DNA from: Gigaspora rosea
Lineage: Eukaryota; Glomeromycota; Glomeromycetes; Diversisporales; Gigasporaceae
Reading direction: 5' to 3'
Length of the DNA: 64,000 nt
Assembly: GCA_003550325.1 (NCBI GenBank)
Contig: QKWP01000057.1
Span: forward strand, 151,610-215,609
The notes below the pieces were generated by a model. That model saw only the letters and a program-made list of their open reading frames with translations, did no database searches and was not told the DNA's origin. Positions within the stretch are counted from its first letter, which is position 1. Every line of letters starts with the position of its first letter. The position numbers and the translations under genes were made by a program. Of the stretch, positions 35,921 to 47,568 are shown one piece after another.

Positions 35921-36389
35921 AAACCAATATAGATAAAACTACCTTTCTGACATTTTTTATTAATTGCCCAATATAGGTTTAAAATGTCGTTTTTATGTTC
36001 TTAAGTTTTTTTTGTTTTTTGACTTCTTCGAGCTGATCCGTGTAAACAAAATTTCGTAACTCCGTTAGGTTGATTTATATGAAAATGTCATATGGATACA
36101 TAGCTTTAGACGACCACCTTTTTTGGGGAATGTTTAAAGTGTTGTGCATCATATGTTTTTGACTATTTAGTTAAAGTTGGAGTAAGGGGTTAGGGTTAGA
36201 GCATGTTTTATAGATAATATCACCTTCTTGACATTTTTATTAGTGCATCAATATAGCATTAGTTTTCTTGTATTCTTTATTTTTTCTTTATTTTTTCTTC
36301 GTCGGGCTGATCCATGTCAATCAAAACAAACAATTTGATTGGCCTTATATCATGAGATTGCAAAATGCTTTAAACAACTCCTTTTTTGG

Positions 36390-36735
36390 AATCTGGAGTT
36401 TCCCAAAGGACAAACCGATTTTCTACTAAGTAAACATCTCTTTTGCATTAAGTAAAAGTTGTAGATGAGAAAATTCTGATAATAATAAATCATTAAAATC
36501 AGTCTAGTGGATTGTAAGATATGAGCATTTTTGTCTTCGCAATTATATGTTTACTTTTTTGTTTTCACCATATAGTCACAAAAACAAAAATGCTCATATC
36601 TCGTGATCCACTGGGCTGATTTTAATGATTTAACTGCTATTATGGCCAGAATTTTCTCCTCTACAATTTTTATTTAATTTAAAAGAGATGTTTATTTAGT
36701 AGAAAATTGGATTGTCCTTTGAAAAACTCCAGAAT
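36390..36735. repeat. inverted repeat, two arms of about 165 bp
   Basis: The arms begin CTGGAGTTTCCCAAAGGACA and CTGGAGTTTTTCAAAGGACA (the latter on the minus strand) and meet near 36560. Each contains TTTTCTACTAARTAAACATC. Confidence 0.85.
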
Positions 36736-36829
36736 CTGAAAAAGTCAAAAAACAATAGTATATTTGCCCACAATTTACTATGTTATTTCACTGGTTCTTA
36801 ATGATCATGAATTAATTAAAATTAATTAT

Positions 36830-37050
36830 TTTATCTATACAAAGTTATTTTTTGGTTCTCATAACATAAAATTTGAAAAATGACTCAGCAACCCAGTTTT
36901 TATTTTAAATTTTATATGTAAAAAACCATATAAAAGTTTTCTATAGATATTGTATCTAAAAAAACCACCTGGATAATAAATATAGCCAAAATTTTTGCAG
37001 AAATTTGACTTAGCTGGGTTATGAAAACCAACTTATTTTGTATGGTCTTA
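36830..37050. mobile_element. MITE with CATACAAA...TCATAAC ends, copy 1
   Basis: Inverted arms around GGTTYTCATAACNCAG. The right arm reads GACTTAGCTGGGTTATGAAA. The related copy is at 38864-39064. Confidence 0.55.
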
Positions 37051-37059
37051 AATTAATAT

Positions 37060-37990
37060 ATATAAGCTTTTTAAATTTTATCTATTTTTTATTAGAGCTA
37101 ATTAATTTATTTTAAATATCAGATATAAATATTAATATATTTAAATAATTTAAATTTTTTACAAAAAATTCTTTTAACCAAACCTTAGATATAACCTACT
37201 GTATTTAAAACTATTATTCACTTTTAGAAGCATAATATTAAAATTATTTATCCATTTTGATGTATAATCTTTTAATCAATAACAGCTTTTCAAATATAAT
37301 ATTGTTGTAAAAAAGTGACCTTTTAACCAGACTTTCAATAAACCAGGTGTTTAAAAAGTTCCTATATATGATTTCTATTTTTTATGTAATCAATTTATAA
37401 AGATCACTATGTAAATAATTATAATTATTTTAATATTATGATTATGATGTTGGGATAATTTTTAGGCCAATATGTCATTGATCAAAAGGGCTGAATTGGA
37501 TAAAAAATGGAGGTGCCCTTTTCCTTTAGTAGCACTTATCCGTTTTATAGTTTGTATGATAATTACTGCTTCTTTTTCAATTTTCTTCTCATAGAATTTT
37601 TTAATAATAAAACAGCAATGTTTCATAGGGCTGAAGCCTTATATTAGGTTTTGAGTTCAAATAAAAGATAATACCTTAACTTATATTATCATTAAAATAA
37701 TTCATAAAGTTATCAGAATGGCAATTTCCGCTATTAAACTAATCTTTATTATATACATGTATTTTTCAATTCCTATATTATAGATTGTAAAATATTATTC
37801 AGCCTCGATATGAAAAAAATATATATAATATTTATAAACCCATTATAGTGACATCTATCAATTAAACATCTCCTTTTGTTGATGAAAATTGATCAAATGT
37901 CTCCCGAATTATACAACAATATCTCAACCATCCTAATCAAAATACTAAATGCTTATCTAAAAAAACTTGTTGAATAGTTTTATAATACAA
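37060..37990. other. AT-rich DNA, no feature seen
   Basis: No supported ORF or inverted repeat. Confidence 0.4.
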
Positions 37991-37999
37991 CAATAAAGG

Positions 38000-38165
38000 G
38001 CAATTAGGATGATTATTTAACACAACAATAAGTTTTTAAAATAATTATTTATCGCTAACCATAAAGAGCTATTAGAATGATTATTTAACACTAACTATAA
38101 AGAACTACTAGAATGATTATTTAACAATATTAAATAAGTTGTTAGAATGATTGCTTGATTCTTTA
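38000..38165. repeat. degenerate tandem repeat, unit near AGAATGATTATTTAACA
   Basis: Four decayed units (about 38003, 38072, 38110, 38146) share TAGAATGATTATTTAACA. Spacing is irregular (35-70 bp). Confidence 0.6.
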
Positions 38166-38863
38166 TTCAACACCTTGCATACAATTGTCCCTCCATATCA
38201 TTACCTTCCATACAATCACATTTATGTTTAGACCAAAATATGATTTAATTCATAAGAAAAACCCTCTATATATGCATATTTTTAAACTTTTACTATGTGC
38301 CCAACTGTGTGATTATATGGAGGATGACTATATTATACAATTGATATTTGAAGAAGATATAGATTGTTTACCTATATCTCATGAATATTGGATAAATTGC
38401 TATGACCACAGTACAGCATAGAACTTGGATCTGTTATCACTTGGATACTAAATTTAATAGTAAAATCTATCCAAAAAGGTCAACTCAAGTATAATATATA
38501 AAACAAAAAAGATCGATTCAAGTACAATTGAAACATGTGACACTAAAAGAACTACTTAAATTTATTATTATCATTAATATTATTAATAAATATGAATTAC
38601 ATATTATTATTGTATTATTAGAATTTTGATTAATTAGCTTTAACAAAATCAGTATTATCATCATTACAAAGGCGGGAGCCAGACATCATCTAAATCTAGT
38701 ACACCATAATTGCAATGTATAATCCATAATTCTCTCCATGCCAACCCAATTAAAGTTTTAGGCATAAGTTTCAAAATGATGAGGTTTAAGAAATAAAATA
38801 GTCAGATTATTATATTTGTTGGTTTGTTATAAAAAAAATATATTTTTTTAACATTCTCAACTT

Positions 38864-39064
38864 AGGTCATACAAAAATTAATTAATTTGTTTTCATAACT
38901 CAGCTAGGTCAAAATTTGGAAACTTATAAAAAAAAGTTTTTTATATGTTTTAATAACTAGATAGAATTTTTTTAAAAAATTTTTTATATATGAAATTTAA
39001 AAAAAAAGCTAGCTGGCCAGATCTATTTAAAGTTTAACCAAGTAATTAAATTTGTATGGCCTGA
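38864..39064. mobile_element. MITE with CATACAAA...TCATAAC ends, copy 2
   Basis: AGGTCATACAAAAATTAATT on the left is the inverse of AATTAAATTTGTATGGCCT on the right. The left arm continues into TTTTCATAACTCAGCTAGGT, as in 36830-37050. Confidence 0.6.
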
Positions 39065-39428
39065 TGATACTAGAGAAGATTATGTCTGTAGAATCAGGGA
39101 TAAGAAATAATATTAATTTTGCAAAAATATTTATTGATATAGTCAAAAATATTTATCAATTTACACTAATTAGAATGCAAAATGCATATAATGTATGCTT
39201 TTTTGAAACTTTTGACCCAAATTATATTTTAATTTTGCCCTTTTCATGACCAAAATCACATGTATATATAAACCTATCAGTCAAAAACATCATTCTATTG
39301 GATAATTTTTGTTTGTTAAATTCAAATTTTTTTTTATCAAAAAATTAAACAGACTTTACAATTTTTTGTTAAATTTATCTAAAAACACAAGTTTATAAAT
39401 GGTTCTATTGTTCGACATTTAATATTTG

Positions 39429-39980
39429 CTAAGCTGATTCTGGTGTATCAATGTCAACAAAATTTGTCAAAGTTCCAGTGATTTGAGTTGAGGTTTGACC
39501 AATTCTTTCTAATAATTCGCTATCCACTATACTAGATAAACTACCATCGAGTATCAATGTACCTACATTTAAGCAGCCTTGTTTTGAAAATAATATACAT
39601 TTTTGATCATTAGTGCTTTGTCGATTTATGCAATTTATTTTCATCATCTATATCATTATAAGTAACGGTCTAGTAATATTACATCTATTGGATACAGAAT
39701 GACCTGATGTGTCATTTGAAAATTGAGTAGATATAACTGTGGTTGGGGTTGCAGCAGGATTAATTTCCAGAAGATATTGAATTAGAAGAATTAAAAATAT
39801 AGCAGTATTGAATTTTATTAGAATAATTGGTATCTCTTAGATAATTTGGTATATAGTAGTAGGTTGTAATGAAGAAAAAACAGAAGTTATTAGAGATCTG
39901 GAAGAACTTAAAGAAAATTGTGATGACAGTAATTCATTTTGATAATTTTTGTAACTCTGTGATCTAGTCATACTATGTTT
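39429..39980 (-). pseudogene. degenerate coding remnant, unknown family
   Basis: A 72-codon ORF (39429-39647, ending LTNFVDIDTPESA) is preceded in the same frame, after one or two stops, by readable sequence rich in Ser, Gln and Ile (STQFSNDTSGHSVSNRC). The composition suggests decayed protein-coding DNA. No family was recognised. Confidence 0.35.
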
Positions 39981-40255
39981 TAGATATAACTTATACTTAT
40001 TACAAATTTCATAAATGAAAATCTATAATGATAATGATATTAACAGTTATATGAGATGTTATACTTGTTTATATATGAGTGCTAATATATAACTAGGTAA
40101 ATGCATAGCATTGTTTGTCTAGAGCTAAATATTTATATAAATATAATAATTAAAAAAGTTTGCTATTTACTAGATAAAAGCATAGCATTGTTTGTCTAAA
40201 ACTCAATTTATTTCTTGTACTATAAATTTTATATATTCTAATTTATGGAATTAAT

Positions 40256-40812
40256 AATAACTTTTGATCTACCAGTCCATTTTGGATGATTTAACTATCA
40301 AAATGTTCGTCTCGATAAAACGATTCTAACAAGCCCAAAATTGTTAAAATCCAATTACAGGATCCCAAGATCGTTTATCACTAAGTAAATTTCTTTACTA
40401 TTGAATAGCTTTTGATCCACCAGGCTATTTTGGATAACTTAGTCACCAAAATGTTCATCTCAGTGAGACAATTCTAACAAGCCCAAAATTGTTAAATTCT
40501 AATCACAGGATCCAAAGATCGATAAAGATTTATTAATCAATTTGATTAAAGGATTAATAAATCTTTATCGATCTTTGGATCCTGTAATTAGAATTTAACA
40601 ATGTTGGGCTTGTTATAATTGTCTTACTAAAACGAACATTTTGGTGGTTAAATCATCCAAAATAGCCTGGTAAATCAAAAGTTATTCAATAGTAAAGAAA
40701 TTTACTTAGTGATGAATAATTTTGGGATCCTGTGATTGGTTAGAATTGTCTCATAGAGATGAACATTTTGACAGTTAAATTATCCAAAACGAACCAGTGG
40801 GTTAAAAGTTAT
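40256..40812. mobile_element. compound foldback, two direct plus two inverted units
   Basis: Each arm holds two diverged copies of a unit of about 115 bp (CTTTTGATCYACCAG ... ATTCTAACAAGCCCAAAATT ... ACAGGATCC). The arms are inverted about a centre near 40537. The intact structure would fold into a long hairpin. The target duplication was not found. Confidence 0.8.
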
Positions 40813-40814
40813 TA

Positions 40815-41320
40815 TCAATTTCATAAATTGGCAATTAATAAAAATAATTTAAAAATCATGTGAGTGAACAAACGAAAAGTGCAAAGTTGTGTTTTTGATA
40901 TATGTGATGCATCAAGAAAGTAACTTTTGTATTATGATACGTAGAAACTAAAGGTCCTTCGCTTCGCTCCGGACAATAAAACTTATAATAAAAAAATATA
41001 AATTTATTATAAACTTTAAGCTTAAGTTTCTTTTCAACCTACATATTAATTGCTAATTCGCTGATCAATCAGAGCAGGTTTATATAACAAATTTGGGGTA
41101 ATCATCATATGATGATATTCTAATACGCAGTAATTATATAATATATATTACACAAAAGTAATATATACTAAAAAAAAAATTTTTATGAAAAGACAAATTG
41201 AATCTAAAAGTTTTATTATATTTGCTTATAATACCTTTTTTTTCCTACTTAAAAACTTTTATATGAACGAAACAGAGATTTTAGTAGGTCAAAATTTATT
41301 AAAATCAAATTTTAATAACT
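40815..41320. other. AT-rich DNA, no feature seen
   Basis: A short inverted word CTTCGCTTCGCTCCGG lies at 40959. Nothing else is supported. Confidence 0.4.
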
Positions 41321-41329
41321 TTAGTTATA

Positions 41330-44300
41330 AAGTTATTATTTTTTTTTGCTGTTTACAACCATATTTACTATTATGATTCTTTTCGGGTCTTTTATTAGTT
41401 TTATCTAATACTCTTAGTTCTGCTGATTCTTTACGCAAACTTGCTGAATATCTTGTAATCCAACCTTCGACTGTCTTTATTTCTGGTACCTCATTTTTTT
41501 GAATTTCGCCTTCCTCTGCTAATTTTTTTAGCTCTGTAATCATATCTTTTGCAGACATTCGATCTGTTTTATTTAAATTTTCTGCCAAAAAAAACCCTTC
41601 CAAATAAGCTTTTACTGTTAATGTTATATGTTTTCCACTACCCCGTTGACCATATTTTTGATTATTTTTGAGCGCCCATCCATTTTCTAATGGAAAATTA
41701 TTATCTATGTCTATAATAATAGACAATTTTACCTCATAATTCCTAAAATATAATTTGTAGAAAATGGCAAACACCCGAGACGCCTAGCTATACTTACCTG
41801 TAAAATGGGTTTGATTATTATTTCCAGTTTCCAATATGTTTTTATTTGCTTTATTTGAAAAAAAATTATTTATTTATGATTATTGGTTATCAAAATTTTA
41901 TATTTATGAATTATAGTATACCTTTAATTCGAACTATAGAAAAATTCTATGGCAAAACTGGTTTAGTATATGTAGAGACATCAGGAGTTGGCTTGTGTAA
42001 AGGTTCTTCAATTAATTTTGAGATATCAGTTGGAGAATAACATAGACATTCACCTATATGTGGTAAAGTCTAAGCCTGAATATAACCGATAAATGGACCT
42101 TCAATTGGCCATTCAAATATGATAATTTTGTGATGCCAGGTATAGTTTTAACAGGTACATGATCGCGTTTTGGTTCCAGATGAGCAAACAGAAGTTCCAC
42201 TCAAATTCTTTATAGCATCTTTTATTTTCTTACCATCATCTAAATTATATCCAACTCTTATGTATCTTTTGATAGAATAAGCTATCTGAAAAGAAATATT
42301 TTTAGCAGAGGTGTATTGTTATTATAATACTCTGCAGAATAAATTCAATATTTCCATTGGTATCAATAATTAAATATAACTTACTCGTGCATGATGTGAA
42401 TCAACACAGGATTTCACATCTCCAGGTTCAAAAAAGTGCCATCCACGAACATCAATATTATACCATTGATTCCAACTTGTAACAATAGTCATTAATTCTG
42501 AATTATGGTAGTGACCACCATTATCTGAGAAAATTTTGATCCATTTTGGTCTTGGGTCTAATGTTTCAAAAACAGCATCGAACGATGAAGCAGTAAACCA
42601 AGCATCTTGCTTAGTATCGGTAGACCAGTGATCAAATGCTTGTACATTTAGTTGTGAAATATTATATTGTGTAAAAACCAAAATGGTATGTAGTGTCCAC
42701 CCACGTTTTCCAAAAAACTGCTCTTTAGTTTCGCGGGCACTTTTAGGCAAAATTCTCATTTTGTAATCACATACTAGAATTGCACCATCTTTGTCAAGCT
42801 CTAAAAGCTTTGTTTTGAATTGATTATTCAAATGAACTTTCCTTGCCTGATGAGCAAGAAAATAACAAAGTTTATTTTGTGATTCTTCTATAGTTTGAAG
42901 ACTTTCTGGAAGTATAGTGGCTAAACGATCTATAAGTATGAACAACTGATCACATGTGTTGCAGCGAGTCTTATGTTCAAGAGTACATTCTCCAAATGCA
43001 TATAATAAACAGTGGTTAATTACATCTGTATGCGGTACTGTGCCATCTTCATTTACAGTAAGTTCATTTTCAAAGCCCCGTACTAAATGGTGGCGTAGCT
43101 TTTCAAGTTCATTTACTAAAATATTCTTTGAAATTAAAGAGAACATATTATATGTTTATTGGTAATTTTTTTATAATAAAAATAAATACAATATTTATTT
43201 AAATTCAATTATATACCTGTGTTTTCTTTTCTACATTTAACTGTACCAAATTAATTAGTGTATCAAACACTTCATAACAGTATTCATTACAAATATTACA
43301 TAATCCACCCAAATCTTTTCGATATACATAACGATCACTTGCTAAGCGTGCCATAAAAGAAGTTCTCTTTATTCCATCAGGATAAGCTGCCTCAAACTTT
43401 TGCCAGAGAGCTTCTTTGTTATCTTTTAAATAAAGTAATGGTAAGTTGGTTTTTGGATCAACATGATAGGAGCTCATAGTGACATTATCCTTGTCAGAAA
43501 AAAAACTTTCAAATTCTTTATCCTTTATTTCAGAGATATAATTTCGTGTTATGACCGGTTTAATTTTTGCAGGACATCCAGGACCATTTACACGATTATA
43601 CTTCTTTGCAGCATTAATTAAGTCATTAGAAACCTAAAAAAAAAATTGTAATAAGTTTGTACCAGTAGTTATAAAATAACTAACAACTTTATATTTGAAA
43701 CTTACTTGCAATTTATTATGTATTTCTCTAAATCCAAAATTTTCTGTAATAATAGAGAGAATTCGTTGCTTTCCATCTAATCCGCATTTATTAACTCTAA
43801 TCGCTTCTTTAAAACAATTCCAAAATTTATCAATCATCAATTTCAATCGGCTATTTTCTTTTGTAAATTCAGTTTCATTGTTATAAGCATCATTTAACAA
43901 ATTTTTATCAAACAAATATAGAAGTGCAGAATGATCACTATTAGGATTTATAGCACAAGTCCAAAATTCGGGCTACAATAAAAGTAAGTTTTTTTTTAGT
44001 AAAAATTAATAAAACACATAATCTTATCAAATCAGATTTGTGAAAACTTACCTTCGATTCTTAAGGTGTTATATCTGTACAGCCTACACTTTTCATCATT
44101 TTTCTCTAGGCACGTAGTTCCCGATCAGTAAATTCATAGTTTGATGGATATAGCGGTTTAAGATGCACTATCAATTCTATAATATTCGACTCTTGTTTTT
44201 TCCATTCAATAAAAAATCTATGCCAATTAAGGTGAGCAACAGCTATTTTACGCTTTAGATGGCGTTCAAATGCTTGATTCATGATTTCAATATTATCCCA

Positions 44301-45041
44301 TTCATTCATACTACATATAGGTAATTCTTCACAATTTTTCAATATATCTATTGTAGTAGGATGTTAAATTCTAAATAAAACATTACCATTATAATTTTTT
44401 AGTATTCCCGTTTTTTTCCAAACTTCAATTGGTGAAATATCATTATAATGCACAATTTTTTCTTTCTGTTGAAATATTTCTATATGACATTTTTTATCTT
44501 CAATTCTTTGTACAAAAAGACTTTGCTTATCTTGATATTTATAAATAAAACTTGATCGATACCCAACCATATTATTGCCATTTGAATAACCCAACTCTAT
44601 AATTAAAATAGAAAGTTTGTCAACTGTTATTTTAAAAGGATAAAATAAGACATCGGATAATAGTTCTTGAATAATATTTTCATCATCAAATCCTAAAACT
44701 GAAGGCCCCGAATATCGTGTTTTATTATTAAACAGATTGTTGTAGATTTTATTTATAGCTTCTGAAGCAGATAGATAGATTTTGGCAGCTATATCAGATT
44801 CACAAACGTAGTCTGGCTTAATACCATCTTCTGCACTAATAACACGAACAATAAATTTGGTCCTGTTAAGTTCTAACTGGACTCTCATATTTAATCTTAT
44901 GGGTATACATATTTGTTTTTCTTTATTTAATGTTTTTTTGTTAGTAAAAGTCCACCAATTCATCGCGTATATACCATAATGAAGTGGCAAAACAAGACTA
45001 CCAGTAGCAAGAAGTTGTACTAATTGTTTTTTAGAAGGCAT
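41330..45041 (-). pseudogene. multi-exon DDE-transposase-like gene, decayed
   Basis: At least six minus-strand exons with good GTAAG/AG borders: 45041-44052, 43972-43706, 43633-43217, 43125-42385, from 42285, and a last one near 41720-41370. Exons 1-4 are all phase 0. Exon 1 encodes MNWWTF...MRVQLELNRTKFIVRVI and a region resembling an FYR-type domain (YNDISPIEVWK). Exon 4 has candidate catalytic acids in CDYKMRILPKS, FSDNGGHYHN and EPGDVKSCVDSHHA, the last continuing in exon 5 as ARIAYSIKRYIRVG. The last exon has GWALKNNQKYG...FFLAENLNKTDR. Stops at 44364, 44106 and about 44064 and a frameshift in exon 5 show it is broken. It resembles a gene family repeated in Rhizophagus genomes. Transposase function is inferred from the D/D/(E or D) pattern; no terminal inverted repeats were found. 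Confidence 0.6.
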
Positions 45042-45224
45042 AGAAAATTAATTAGTGAAGAAACGAAGATTTGGAAAAAGTTTTATTTTATTATATTTAA
45101 TTAACCCCACGATTAATTATTAAATCTTGATCATGTGATTTGATCGATGTACGAATTACTAATTAACTCATTTTTGAATTTTAGAATTAAACATATTAAG
45201 AATAGTAGAATAAAAACACTTAAT

Positions 45225-45372
45225 TAGAGCTGCAGACATTAGAATATCACTGAACATATACTATGATGTTTGACGTAACGTATGTGATGTGACGTTTAAT
45301 ATGATTATATAAATTTTATATGACGTGAAGAGTAATGTACTACCTTGGACCTTCTAAATGTCCGCAGCTCTA
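45225..45372. mobile_element. hAT-type MITE, 148 bp
   Basis: Perfect 8-bp duplication CACTTAAT (45217-45224, 45373-45380). Ends TAGAGCTGCAGACATT and AATGTCCGCAGCTCTA. Several ACGT words inside. Confidence 0.92.
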
Positions 45373-45399
45373 CACTTAATACAACTTTTTAAAATTTTG

Positions 45400-45785
45400 C
45401 AAAAATTAATAATTTTGCCAGTAAAATTTTATGAAAAAAGCTTTGCTAATTTTGAAAATACTATTTTATGCAAAATTTTATGCTGAACAAGTTTACTTAG
45501 TTGCAAAATTTAGGTTATTTTTTAAAAAAGCAAGTTAACTATGTGCTAAAGTTAAAAATTTTTGGTTTGTAATATAAAACCCTTTTTTTTGTTAAGATAA
45601 CTTGCTTTGGGCCTCTATATAAACTTGTTCAGCATGTAATTCTACTTATAATAAAATTACTTTCAGATCTTTTACTAAATGAAAAATGAGGTTAAAGTTA
45701 GAAATTTTTTTTTTTTTAAAAAAAAAAATTTTTCTAACTTTAATTTCATTTTTCATTTAGTAAAAGGTCCAAAAAACTGCATTGC
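45400..45785. repeat. hairpin-rich repeat with two inverted AAACTTGTTCAGCA cores
   Basis: TGCTGAACAAGTTTACTTAG (45480) and TATAAACTTGTTCAGCATG (45622) are inverted. A near-perfect palindrome of about 95 bp follows (45676-45775, centred in an A/T run). It shares the core with other repeats of the window. Confidence 0.7.
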
Positions 45786-45794
45786 AACTAGTGT

Positions 45795-46042
45795 TTCTAT
45801 GAATCTGAACTGAACTGAACTTAGGTCAAGTTCAGGTTCAGGTTCAGTATTGAACCTGAACCTGAACATTTTTTAAAACATGTTCAGGTTCAGTATTGAA
45901 CTTTTAGAGCTAGTCTAGGTTCAGTTCAGGTTCAGTTCATAACATGTTCAGGTTCAGTCTGGTGTTCATATGAACTAGTAATTCTAGGTTTGAGTCTGGG
46001 TTTGGTCTGGTCCAGACCAGGCACAAACTCTAAATTTAATTA
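45795..46042. repeat. GTTCAGGTTCA-word repeat, left end of an outer element
   Basis: Dense TGAACC/GGTTCA words in both orientations. The same words in inverse order reappear at 63950-64000, at the window edge. Together they suggest inverted ends of a larger element that encloses the TTAA MITE, the Polinton and the satellite; the right end is outside the window. Confidence 0.55.
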
Positions 46043-46050
46043 TTAAGGGT

Positions 46051-46722
46051 AGTAGGGCGAAAACGGGAGTTCTAGGACAGAATTCTGATAATGTATTCAG
46101 AAGAGGCTCCAAGCCTTTCTACAAACTTTTCTAGATATATTTAATTATATATCGAATTCAAGCTCCAAATCACGTCAGAGCCAGATCCTGTTAACTTACT
46201 CTCCTTACTTCTAAATTTGGGCTTCCAATATTAAGGAGTACATAGTCTTTGTTAACGCTCTGGCTATGTTTTTAATTCTAAATAAGATAACAAAAAAATT
46301 ATGCTATATTGCTTGCCTTTGAAATGAGCAGAGAGCACCGAGGACTGAAGTGTCCAAGTGTGCTTTTCTGCGGGCCTATTCAAGCCTAATATGCATACTA
46401 TTTTCTATGTAATCCTAGAATTAATTCAAAAAGCGATTCATTACTATCTAGCAACGGACAAAAAATGCTAAGTCTCACCTCACAGAGGTGAGATTTAGCT
46501 ATTAGGAGTGAAACTTATCCGATCAGAGATGAGATTTAGCTATTAGAGATGAAACTTATCTGATCAGAGGTGAAACTTATCTGATTAGAGGTAAGACTTA
46601 TCCGATCAGAGGGGAGACTTATCCGAAGGGAGACTTATCTAAGGTGAGACTTATTATATATATCTCAAAGTCTCATTGCCATGTCTCACTCATTAGCAAT
46701 CAATAAGATCTAGCTTCTAAGC
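46051..46722 (+). repeat. Polinton left terminal inverted repeat (672 bp)
   Basis: Matches the reverse complement of 61544-62209 throughout. The inner part (46470-46660) is a run of degenerate units like GAGACTTATCCGATCAGAGG in tandem. Confidence 0.95.
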
Positions 46723-47040
46723 TTTATTACGCAATTTATTGTAATATTGTATAACATAATAGCCTCTGATATGCTCTGCACACCAGCCACAATCTGTAGC
46801 TGTAGGTTTACCACAATCAGTACAAGGATAGCGTTTTTTACTTTTCCAATGATGCTGGCATTCTTCTGGACGAATACAAGCTTTACCACAAATCTTACCA
46901 GAGTTATGAAGATAATCACAAATATAAGGATAGTGCTTTTTACTTTTCCAATGATGCAGGCTTTCTTCTGGACAAATATAAGCTTTACTATAAATCTTAA
47001 CAGAGTTATGAAGATAATCACAAGTATAAAGATTCTTCAT
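46717..47040 (-). CDS. small Cys/His-rich protein with internal duplication (Polinton)
   Basis: 107 codons. Two tandem units of about 32 residues (CDYLHNS-K-YSKAYICPEE-LHHWKSKK and CDYLHNSGKICGKACIRPEE) followed by CTDCGK and CGWCAEH. The cysteine/histidine spacing suggests zinc binding. The DNA is also repeated with a period near 93 bp. Start: the first ATG, 92 bp from the next, divergent gene. It overlaps the inner edge of the terminal repeat by a few bases. The family is not recognised; a regulatory or nucleic-acid-binding role is a guess. A second minus-strand frame over the same DNA (46710-47021) is hydrophobic and is taken as a shadow. Confidence 0.5.
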   Translation of the reverse strand: MKNLYTCDYLHNSVKIYSKAYICPEESLHHWKSKKHYPYICDYLHNSGKICGKACIRPEECQHHWKSKKRYPCTDCGKPTATDCGWCAEHIRGYYVIQYYNKLRNKA

Positions 47041-47132
47041 TTACTATAGAATAAAAATTTTTAATGATAGTAGAAAATAATTAATTAAAGAAAAAAGTTT
47101 GTAAAGAAATTATATAAAAATTTTCTTTCACA

Positions 47133-47366
47133 ATGAGCACACAAAATCTATTCACCGAAACCAAGCCCACATACCAAGAAGTCGAGCAAGCTTTAATTAA
47201 TGTAATCAAAGCCGGTTTCTATTATAGGAAACCAAAAAACGGCAAGTTCATGCAAAACTATAAAGAAAGAATTAGAAAATTACGACAAGCAGAAGTTCCA
47301 GAAGAATATATACTAAATTTGGCCATGACAATATTCCCCAATAAAAACAAATATAATAAATTATGA
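47133..47366 (+). CDS. small basic Polinton protein, 77 aa
   Basis: MSTQNLFTETKPTYQEVEQA..., helical, with a basic second half (YRKPKNGKFMQNYKERIRKL). No stops and a good start. Its TGA overlaps the next ATG as ATGA (47363-47366). No known domain; such small proteins are common cargo of Polintons. Confidence 0.55.
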   Translation: MSTQNLFTETKPTYQEVEQALINVIKAGFYYRKPKNGKFMQNYKERIRKLRQAEVPEEYILNLAMTIFPNKNKYNKL

Positions 47367-47533
47367 ATAACTACAAATCATGGTATGGGCGAGATCCAAA
47401 GATTCTTAATTCTATTATAGAACTATATAAACTATATTACAAATTAGCCAAGGACCACTTCGTTGACGAAGCCCAGATCGATAAAGAAGCAGAAGTTTTC
47501 TTAATTTATAAAAGACCAGGAACACCAACTTGA
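47363..47533 (+). CDS. small Polinton protein, 56 aa, overlapping the upstream gene
   Basis: MNNYKSWYGRDPKILNSIIE..., a Tyr/Lys-rich helical peptide ending RPGTPT. Its start overlaps the stop of the 77-aa gene by 4 bp (ATGA), an arrangement used for coupled termination-reinitiation in viruses. It ends 36 bp before the end of the convergent integrase gene. Function unknown. Confidence 0.45.
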   Translation: MNNYKSWYGRDPKILNSIIELYKLYYKLAKDHFVDEAQIDKEAEVFLIYKRPGTPT

Positions 47534-47568
47534 AGCATTCCACGAGCATCTTTTATATCATAAAATTT

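Larger units (their letters stand above)
35430..36830. mobile_element. 1.4-kb terminal-inverted-repeat element
   Basis: The ends share TTAATTCATGAT then TAAGAACCAGTGAAA in inverted order (35445-35485; 36775-36815). Inside are a nested hAT MITE (35635-35920) and an inverted pair of about 170-bp arms (36390-36735). No ORF. The exact outer limits and target duplication are uncertain. Confidence 0.7.

Noticed and set aside
38155-38421. 88-codon ORF
   Set aside because: Biased composition, no upstream ATG context, runs out of the decayed tandem repeat; no family seen.
46710-47021. 103-codon hydrophobic minus-strand ORF
   Set aside because: A different frame over the same repeated DNA as the Cys/His-rich ORF; the Cys/His pattern is the more protein-like reading.
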